From Pseudoalteromonas phenolica (GTDB lineage: Bacteria > Pseudomonadota > Gammaproteobacteria > Enterobacterales > Alteromonadaceae), in NCBI RefSeq assembly GCF_005886345.1, contig NZ_PNEC01000054.1, forward strand, positions 1 through 64,000: a stretch of 64,000 bases of DNA, read 5' to 3'. This document shows positions 58,341 through 64,000 of the stretch, one piece after another. The notes under the pieces were generated by a model. That model was not told where the DNA came from. It searched no databases and was given only the letters and a program-made list of their open reading frames with translations. Made by a program: the position numbers and the translations under genes. Numbering within the stretch: position 1 is the first letter of the stretch; each line of letters opens with the position of its first letter.

Positions 58341-59228
58341 CTAATCATCTATATTGTCGATTAATATTTCAATATGTGGAAAGTGTGTATCTCTATAAGC
58401 CAAACACTGCTCTAAAGTAACTGCATTCAGTCGAAATGCACGAACGCTCGTCACAGCCGTTATTGGTACTTCTTTTAACGTCTCCAAATTACTCATCGCT
58501 AACTCTTTAAAAAACACTTGATATATAGGCCAATGTTGAGCAGCTTGCAAGATTTCAATAGTCGTACTCTTATCACAACTACTTAACTCTAATTCTATTG
58601 GTGTTTTGCCAATAAAATGAGCAATTGCTGAAAAGCAATCTATTTTTAAAGCCGATTGAGGTAATAGACTGTTTTGTTCAAAAATACTCTTATACTCTCC
58701 ACTAAATTCAATTATTCTGATTTCACCTTTATCATTGAAGTATAGCTGCAGCATCTCTTTAGATGGCCCGTCGTAGATAGCCGTGTATTTTGATATTATC
58801 TCTGGAGATTCCCAATCATAAGAATATTCCATGTTTTCAATTTTATAATAGAGTGATGAGTAACACTCAGGGTCTGAAAAGTACTGTTCTGTGCCATATT
58901 CATAAAAACCTTTAACACAAAAAGTTATCTTTCGAATGTAGTCGCCTTCAAGTACAAATACAGTACCGTCAAAAACATCACCTTGATATGTATATCGACC
59001 AGACTCATCATCAAGAAGCGAGTCTAAAATACAAGGTTGCCGTACTTTAATATACGGGAACTGGTATTCTCCGACTGCTTTACCCTGTTCAAATGCTTGG
59101 CTATTTTTGACGATATCATCTTCAGTATATACAGCTACGCCCGTAAAGGGCGTGCCATGATGATAGTAGAGGCCTTCTTCTAATGATAAAGCCTCAAAAA
59201 TAACTAACGCGGGTGCTTGGTATCTCAT
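58341..59228 (-). CDS. unknown protein with a YwqK/MORN-like repeat
   Basis: This protein has about 295 residues. An N-terminal segment, EGLYYHHGTPFTGVAVYTED, and a second at about 80-97 (RYTYQGDVFDGTVFVLEG) resemble the short beta repeats of YwqK-type antitoxin/MORN proteins. The rest is not recognised. It is acidic and cytosolic, with no signal peptide. The start is MRYQAP at 59226-59228 with GGAAG upstream. It lies in a row with two paralogous acidic proteins, a pattern seen in collections of orphan immunity genes. That role is a guess. Confidence 0.55.
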   Translation of the reverse strand: MRYQAPALVIFEALSLEEGLYYHHGTPFTGVAVYTEDDIVKNSQAFEQGKAVGEYQFPYIKVRQPCILDSLLDDESGRYTYQGDVFDGTVFVLEGDYIRKITFCVKGFYEYGTEQYFSDPECYSSLYYKIENMEYSYDWESPEIISKYTAIYDGPSKEMLQLYFNDKGEIRIIEFSGEYKSIFEQNSLLPQSALKIDCFSAIAHFIGKTPIELELSSCDKSTTIEILQAAQHWPIYQVFFKELAMSNLETLKEVPITAVTSVRAFRLNAVTLEQCLAYRDTHFPHIEILIDNIDD

Positions 59229-59335
59229 GTCATTACTTCCTTGCAAAGCACTTCTAAACAATAAGCGCTTTATTTACTTTGCTGAGTGTTGTGTGAAACT
59301 TTAGTAATCATGATAGTAATAAGCAGTATTTAGCT

Positions 59336-59869
59336 TTAAACACTAAAATCTAACAACGTTAAGTCACCAGAACTTGGCTCTGTGTAATTAGGTAACGCCT
59401 CACCCGGGAAAAAGATATCCCAGACACAGCGTTTTATTAAAAACTTAAGCATTTCCGGGTGGTAGTGGTCTACCTCTTCACAGTCAAGGTCATAATCGCC
59501 AAAGGCTTCTTCCCACAGAACATGACAGCTGCATTGTATACCTCCACTAAACGGATCCTGCTGTTCTTTGTCTGCAACAGTTTGTGAAACAGAGTTAAAC
59601 CCCCACCAGTGAGCCCAATCAGCATCGTATAATGCAAGCATTTCAACTCGCAACTTTTCTTTGCCGTTTTGGGGATAATCTCTTTCTACTTTTTCGTTAT
59701 AACGTTCAACTAGATCGAGTATTCTCAATGTTAGTTGACCAAAATAAGGTTCAGGCAGTTGTCTTTTTTTAAACTCATCTAAATGACATATACCTGGGCC
59801 AAACTCTTCACGTAAAGGTAAAATTATATAATTCAGAATAGGATATATAAGACCAATATGATTACTCAT
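59336..59869 (-). CDS. acidic cytosolic protein, paralogue of 60001-60552
   Basis: This 177-residue protein is rich in Asp, Glu and Trp. Its C-terminal 45 residues (DHYHPEMLKFLIKRCVWDIF then PNYTEPSSGDLTLLDF) closely match the product of 60001-60552. ADWAHWWGFNS corresponds to TWWWLNS there. No domain can be named and there is no signal peptide or helix. Duplicated small acidic proteins of this type are often immunity proteins, but no toxin is adjacent. Confidence 0.6.
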   Translation of the reverse strand: MSNHIGLIYPILNYIILPLREEFGPGICHLDEFKKRQLPEPYFGQLTLRILDLVERYNEKVERDYPQNGKEKLRVEMLALYDADWAHWWGFNSVSQTVADKEQQDPFSGGIQCSCHVLWEEAFGDYDLDCEEVDHYHPEMLKFLIKRCVWDIFFPGEALPNYTEPSSGDLTLLDFSV

Positions 59870-60000
59870 CAGTAACTGCCTTGCTTAGTTGAGAGTATAG
59901 ACATGATATAGAAAGTGCCTTTAACACCGTCGTAGTTATCTTTATTATTTGTTGATTTATTGAATGCCATCTTTTGGGGCAGATGCTTTTATTTAATGGG

Positions 60001-60552
60001 TTAACTCGCTACTAGGTCGCAAAAATCAATATCAAACGGATAATCTAATGACCTAACATCACCTGATTTAGGCTCTGTATAGTTAGGTAGCACTTCATTT
60101 GGAAACATCACATCCCAAACAAACTTTTTAACAAATAACTTTAAAAATTCTGGGTGATAATATTTTAAGATGTATAACTCTTCTAACTCCCAGTTAGGCT
60201 CGTCATTAATACCAATAATATCAAAGTGTTCTAACCAAGCACAGGCAGCAACTACCTGCATACCTTCATTAGGTTGTTTTTGATCTTCCCAAGCTTGTAC
60301 ATCTGAATGCTTGTAACTATTCAACCACCACCAAGTATAGTCATCTTGTTTAAAAGCATTAACAAGGGCATCTTTAACATCACTTTTAGTAAACTTTCCT
60401 TGTTTATATTGAGAGTCGAGGCGATCCAAATAATCATAAATCCCTGTTCTCAACCAACCATATTGAAGCTCTTCGTCCTCAAAGTCCCATGAATAATCTA
60501 TGAAGCAAAAAAATATATGCCCAAATACGACTGATTCTAATTCTCTTAACAC
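60001..60552 (-). CDS. acidic cytosolic protein, paralogue of 59336-59869
   Basis: This 183-residue protein starts at GTG with GAGGGG upstream. It has the same architecture as the neighbouring paralogue, ending KYYHPEFLKLFVKKFVWDVM and PNYTEPKSGDVRSLDY. The N-terminal halves are diverged and share mainly aromatic positions. The function is unknown. The pair arose by duplication, and divergence is strongest away from the C-terminal core. Confidence 0.6.
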   Translation of the reverse strand: MLRELESVVFGHIFFCFIDYSWDFEDEELQYGWLRTGIYDYLDRLDSQYKQGKFTKSDVKDALVNAFKQDDYTWWWLNSYKHSDVQAWEDQKQPNEGMQVVAACAWLEHFDIIGINDEPNWELEELYILKYYHPEFLKLFVKKFVWDVMFPNEVLPNYTEPKSGDVRSLDYPFDIDFCDLVAS

Positions 60553-60671
60553 CTTTACCCCTCACCAATTCTTATACGCCAAATTGTATAAAGTACCGGT
60601 TAATGAACTCAACATACATAGACGCTCTGTAAGCGACATACCATGACATACTAGAGACAATCACATGAATA

Positions 60672-61211
60672 TTAAAACTCAACCGCTTGCAAAAATTTTT
60701 CTAGACTATCAGCCAAAACATGATGTGGCCTTTTGCCGACATACTCTAGCCAGACTTTGCCAGTCTCTAGTTCAACGGTGATCAACAAATCATCTTGCTC
60801 GGTTAAACCGATAAACACTGTATCTGCATGTTTGAGTTTGCGTTTCATCAATACATGACCTGTGATGTTTTGCTGTAAACGCACAAAGTCACCTTCATTC
60901 CACGCTTGTAATAACTCGATTTGATGACCTTCTACGTTGCCAATGATATTGCCCGCATAAAAGCTGCTGTAGAACTCATTCAACGCATCAGGAAAACTAC
61001 ACTCTAACGCGCTTGCTAAATCATCTAAGCTATTTTTTGCTGGCTGCGGCACAGCTTGCCACTGAATTTGTTGCTCGCTGAGCACTTCGCCAACTTCACA
61101 AGGGCTTGGCCAGTCAGCGTCATGATACATGCAAGGTAAAGTGCCATGTTGTTGCTGATAGTGAGATTTAAACTTGTCGTGAAGCTCTGATAAAAGCGGC
61201 TTAATTGTCAT
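60672..61211 (-). CDS. syd: SecY-interacting protein Syd
   Basis: This peripheral inner-membrane protein of about 179 residues binds SecY and checks Sec translocon assembly in E. coli. Family segments are WPSPCEVGEVL, FYSSFYAGNIIGNVEGHQIE and the strongly conserved LLQAWNEGDFVRLQQNITGH. The start is MTIKPLL at 61209-61211, since upstream residues would fall in the promoter region shared with divergent queF. In E. coli syd flanks csrB and yqcC, an arrangement still recognisable here. Confidence 0.93.
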   Translation of the reverse strand: MTIKPLLSELHDKFKSHYQQQHGTLPCMYHDADWPSPCEVGEVLSEQQIQWQAVPQPAKNSLDDLASALECSFPDALNEFYSSFYAGNIIGNVEGHQIELLQAWNEGDFVRLQQNITGHVLMKRKLKHADTVFIGLTEQDDLLITVELETGKVWLEYVGKRPHHVLADSLEKFLQAVEF

Positions 61212-61271
61212 ACTGTTAACCTGTGTGCGATACGCTATAATACGCGCCATTGTAACCACTATTGGTGAAAC

Positions 61272-62117
61272 ATGACAGATTACAACAATGCACCTGAGCT
61301 GAAAGCATCAGTGTTAGGTAAAACGACCGAGTACGCGTCGCAATACGATGCAAGTTTATTATTCCCAATTGCAAGAAAGCTAAACCGTGACCAAATCGCG
61401 GTAGATGAGCAGAACTTGCCATTTAAAGGGGAAGATACTTGGACTGGCTATGAGCTATCTTGGCTGAATAGCAAAGGTAAACCACAAGTGGCTGTGGCGA
61501 CGTTTGTGTTCCCATGCCAAAGCTCTCATATTATCGAGTCTAAGTCGTTCAAGCTGTATTTAAATAGTTTTAACCAAACTAAGTTTGCCAGCTTTGACGA
61601 AGTACAAACTATTTTAACCAATGATTTAAGCAAAGCAGCACAGACTGACGTCGAAGTGACGTTATTCAAAGCTGAAGACTATGCCTGTATTCCATTCACG
61701 GCCATGCCGGGCGAATGTATTGATGAGCTTGATATCGAAGTTGATACCTACAGCCCGCAAGAAGGCTTGATCGTGATAAAAGATGGTAATGAAGTGACCG
61801 AAACACTGCATAGTCACTTACTTAAATCGAACTGTTTAATTACTTCTCAGCCTGATTGGGCAAGTATAGTGATAAGTTACACGGGTAAGCCTGTGTGCAA
61901 AGAGTCACTGCTTAAGTATCTTATCTCTTTTAGAGATCACAATGAGTTTCATGAGCAGTGTGTGGAGCGAATTTACTGTGACTTGATGCGTGAATTAAAG
62001 CCGAGCAAGTTAGAAGTATATGCACGCTACACAAGACGTGGCGGTTTAGACATTAACCCTTACCGCAGCAGCGAAAACGATAAGACGGCTTATCACATTC
62101 GTACAAACCGTCAGTAA
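61272..62117 (+). CDS. queF: NADPH-dependent 7-cyano-7-deazaguanine reductase
   Basis: This 281-residue enzyme reduces preQ0 to preQ1 in queuosine synthesis. It is the long, bimodular QueF type: an N-terminal T-fold half, then the C-terminal half. The conserved segments include [20 protein letters not shown], the catalytic-Cys region [16 protein letters not shown] and [15 protein letters not shown]. It is divergent from syd, as in E. coli. Confidence 0.95.
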   Translation: MTDYNNAPELKASVLGKTTEYASQYDASLLFPIARKLNRDQIAVDEQNLPFKGEDTWTGYELSWLNSKGKPQVAVATFVFPCQSSHIIESKSFKLYLNSFNQTKFASFDEVQTILTNDLSKAAQTDVEVTLFKAEDYACIPFTAMPGECIDELDIEVDTYSPQEGLIVIKDGNEVTETLHSHLLKSNCLITSQPDWASIVISYTGKPVCKESLLKYLISFRDHNEFHEQCVERIYCDLMRELKPSKLEVYARYTRRGGLDINPYRSSENDKTAYHIRTNRQ

Positions 62118-62127
62118 ACTATTGTTT

Positions 62128-63015
62128 TTAATTAAGGCGTTTGGTCGGGATAGATACCGAGCAAACGTCTGTATGATTTGGCTTATCGATAAACCAGTCG
62201 CTTGGGCGGTTTTTACGAGATTCAATCAAGTCTTTAAAATCTTCTGAGCTGGTATCAAACACCGTAAAAGCACTGTTATCTTCACCCGCAATATCACTTA
62301 ACACTCGCACTTGGCTGATTGGGTTAAACGGCTGCCCTTCTACAGGTGTGCGTAATAAACGCTGTGCATGCTCCATGCCTTCTAGCACTCGACCAAATAC
62401 CGTGGTGTTTTTATCAAGATAACGCTGTGGCGCTAAAGTGATATAAAACTCTGTGCCGCCACTGTCGATTTCGTTGCCGCGCGCCATCGCGAATGTGCCC
62501 GTACAGTGGGTCATCCAAGTCTTTTTGCCATCGCTATTTTGCGCCACTGCAAAACCATTTAAAAAGCCGGTGTTGTCAGCATACCCATCTACGGCATTAA
62601 TTGAGGTGATCTCCAGCGCATGCTCGGTGGTTAAAAACATTTCACCCGCAATGCCTTTGCTGCCTTGCGTTGGCTGCTTTTCTCCTGACTGATCGCCACC
62701 TTGCGCCACAAAGCTCTCCACAAAACGGTACACATTTAAGCCGTCATAAAAGCCTTCACGCGCAAGCTTTTTAATATTATCGACATGCCCAGGTGCAAGT
62801 TGTGGGTTAAGTTGTACGTAAACACGGCCTGTTGGTAAATCAATTCTTAACACATCGTTGTTGTTTACTTGCTGCCATAGATCGGCAGATGCAGAGCTAA
62901 TAATGGTACTTGGTGAGCGAACTTCAGATTTATTCGGTGCCGATTCAGTATTTTGCGTGCTGCTGCAACCTGCGAGCAATACACAAGCAGTTAGGCCAAA
63001 AGCGCGTAAAAGCAT
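62128..63015 (-). CDS. cyclophilin-type peptidyl-prolyl isomerase lipoprotein
   Basis: This lipoprotein of about 295 residues has the lipobox LLAGC near 11-15 and a Ser/Asn-rich linker. The cyclophilin fold follows: LPTGRVYVQLNPQLAPGHVD, NVYRFVESFVAQGGDQSGE and GTFAMARGNEIDSGGTEFYI. It should catalyse prolyl isomerisation at the periplasmic side of a membrane. The start is MLLRAFG at 63013-63015, four bases after the preceding gene's stop. It is part of the tamB-SBP-PPIase operon, suggesting a role near outer-membrane assembly. Confidence 0.87.
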   Translation of the reverse strand: MLLRAFGLTACVLLAGCSSTQNTESAPNKSEVRSPSTIISSASADLWQQVNNNDVLRIDLPTGRVYVQLNPQLAPGHVDNIKKLAREGFYDGLNVYRFVESFVAQGGDQSGEKQPTQGSKGIAGEMFLTTEHALEITSINAVDGYADNTGFLNGFAVAQNSDGKKTWMTHCTGTFAMARGNEIDSGGTEFYITLAPQRYLDKNTTVFGRVLEGMEHAQRLLRTPVEGQPFNPISQVRVLSDIAGEDNSAFTVFDTSSEDFKDLIESRKNRPSDWFIDKPNHTDVCSVSIPTKRLN

Positions 63016-63019
63016 TTGT

Positions 63020-63847
63020 TTATTTTCCTTGATTATTGTTATACCAGTATTTTTTTGTATGAATAGGTGCACTGGCGGGGAGTAAAGTATTTACGAGGGT
63101 AATTTTTTGTCGTTTTTCTAACGCTAATTCTGCCAACTCGCCCTTGAAGTAGCGGTTAAATAAAGTATCAAACGAGCCATCTTCAATGGCTTTATCTAAA
63201 CCTGTTTTAAGTTTTTGGTACAAAGCTTGATTATCTTTTTTTACGAAAAAATAAACTGCTGAAGGGTAATAGAATACATGCGCTGGATCGATTGCTAAGT
63301 CTGTCATATTAGTAATATCGTTGGCATATAGGGCATCGATAGGCAATACATCTATGCGTGAGGCTTCAAGTAATTCATAGCCTGAGTTTTCTTGAGAATA
63401 CTCTAAAACATTAAAATCATTGTCTTCGAAAATAACCGTATCTGGCCAGTCAGCTCTTAGGCCATACCTTAAACTTCTGAGTTCACCATCGGTTTTTAAC
63501 TTTGAAAAATAGTCTAAGCGAGACTTTTTGATTATCCCAAGACGGTAACCAAGTACGCCTTTAACAATAGGAACTCTAACAGCTAACGCTTGCTTCTCTC
63601 TCTCATCTGATGTGACAGACCAGAAGACATCAATACCATTTTTATCACCTAATAAACGGATTGCGCGGCTTTGAGTAGGAATGTTTTCAACAAAATCTAA
63701 CGTATGAGCTTCTCTTTGATAGCTTAGCGTATGCTTTAAAAGCTCAATCACATAAGGATCAGCCCCTGAAGTAATACGCACGGTTTGCTCGGCACAGGCT
63801 GAGAAACAAAAACAGGCATTAAAACATAGGACTACAATCCACTTCAT
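63020..63847 (-). CDS. periplasmic solute-binding protein (SBP_bac_3-like)
   Basis: This 275-residue protein has a signal peptide (about 1-19, cleaved after SACA) and the two-lobe layout of family-3 solute-binding proteins. It looks like the stand-alone SBP-like proteins common in Alteromonadales, with no ABC permease nearby. Its ATG overlaps the tamB stop as ATGA. The ligand cannot be predicted. It may be a sensor or an envelope accessory protein, not a transporter component. Confidence 0.75.
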   Translation of the reverse strand: MKWIVVLCFNACFCFSACAEQTVRITSGADPYVIELLKHTLSYQREAHTLDFVENIPTQSRAIRLLGDKNGIDVFWSVTSDEREKQALAVRVPIVKGVLGYRLGIIKKSRLDYFSKLKTDGELRSLRYGLRADWPDTVIFEDNDFNVLEYSQENSGYELLEASRIDVLPIDALYANDITNMTDLAIDPAHVFYYPSAVYFFVKKDNQALYQKLKTGLDKAIEDGSFDTLFNRYFKGELAELALEKRQKITLVNTLLPASAPIHTKKYWYNNNQGK

Positions 63848-64000
63848 TCAGGATCCCAATCAAATTGATAGAGTAGATCTATACTATCGTATAAACCACT
63901 AGTCGCTTCAATATATAATTTTGTAAAAACTCTATAGCGAATTGCAATCTCATTCATGGCTTCGAACACCCCTACGCGATAACTCACCTGCACACTAGGC
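63844..64000 (-). CDS. tamB: C-terminus of TamB (translocation and assembly module)
   Basis: The last 52 codons are visible and the rest lies past the window edge. The sequence SVQVSYRVGVFEAMNEIAIR, then LYIEATSGLYDSIDLLYQFD, matches the conserved end of the TamB DUF490 domain, which interacts with TamA. TamB spans the periplasm and helps lipid transport or autotransporter assembly. The stop overlaps the next gene by ATGA. Confidence 0.8.
   Translation of the reverse strand, partial: PSVQVSYRVGVFEAMNEIAIRYRVFTKLYIEATSGLYDSIDLLYQFDWDPE

Noticed and set aside
60672-61259. Syd first considered as a SUKH/SMI1-type immunity protein because of its neighbours
   Set aside because: The segment LLQAWNEGDFVRLQQNITGH and the queF-syd order identify it as Syd.

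Overview
The window reads as chromosomal DNA of a marine gammaproteobacterium of the Alteromonadales, most likely Pseudoalteromonas. The evidence is the moderately AT-rich sequence, the full tilS-accA-dnaE-rnhB-lpxB-lpxA-fabZ-lpxD-skp-bamA-rseP-dxr-cdsA-uppS-frr-pyrH-tsf-rpsB run with divergent map-glnD-dapD, and DUF3549/DUF3301/DUF3014/DUF2310 genes typical of that order. The genus is inferred from protein flavour and synteny, not from a search.

Layout. 0-2 kb: a Maf-type (MptE-like) glycosylation protein coupled to a truncated secreted protein. 2-4.5 kb: a gene-poor stretch with three diverged copies of a repeat cassette. 4.5-13.1 kb: an 8.1-kb secreted RHS/YD polymorphic toxin with a C-terminal HNH nuclease, followed by a DUF4265 gene in the immunity position. 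13.4-20.7 kb: 4.5S RNA (ffs), a DUF3014 protein, a patatin phospholipase, a CPA2 cation:proton antiporter, a diguanylate cyclase, a small membrane protein and tilS. 20.7-39.8 kb: the conserved minus-strand block for fatty-acid, lipid A, outer-membrane and isoprenoid synthesis and translation. 40-44.5 kb: map, glnD and dapD on the plus strand.

44.5-62.1 kb corresponds to the E. coli yqcA-truC-yqcC / csrB / syd-queF neighbourhood, opened up to about 14 kb between yqcC and syd. The interval holds DUF3549-DUF3301; a restriction-modification locus with one adenine methyltransferase, two paralogous putative PD-(D/E)xK endonucleases and a C-type controller with two matching C-box-like operators; a frameshift-inactivated IS3 element; two tandem csrB-type regulatory RNA genes, each with its own GacA/UvrY-like upstream dyad; a GNAT enzyme; a DUF2310 protein; endonuclease V; and three genes resembling orphan immunity proteins. 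62.1-64 kb: a cyclophilin lipoprotein, a periplasmic solute-binding protein and the 3' end of tamB.

The strongest observations are the tandem csrB pair (supported by GGA-in-loop hairpins, terminators, promoter, upstream dyads and synteny), the two-nuclease C-controlled R-M system, and the RHS-HNH/DUF4265 toxin-immunity module. All calls come from reading the sequence; no database search was run.
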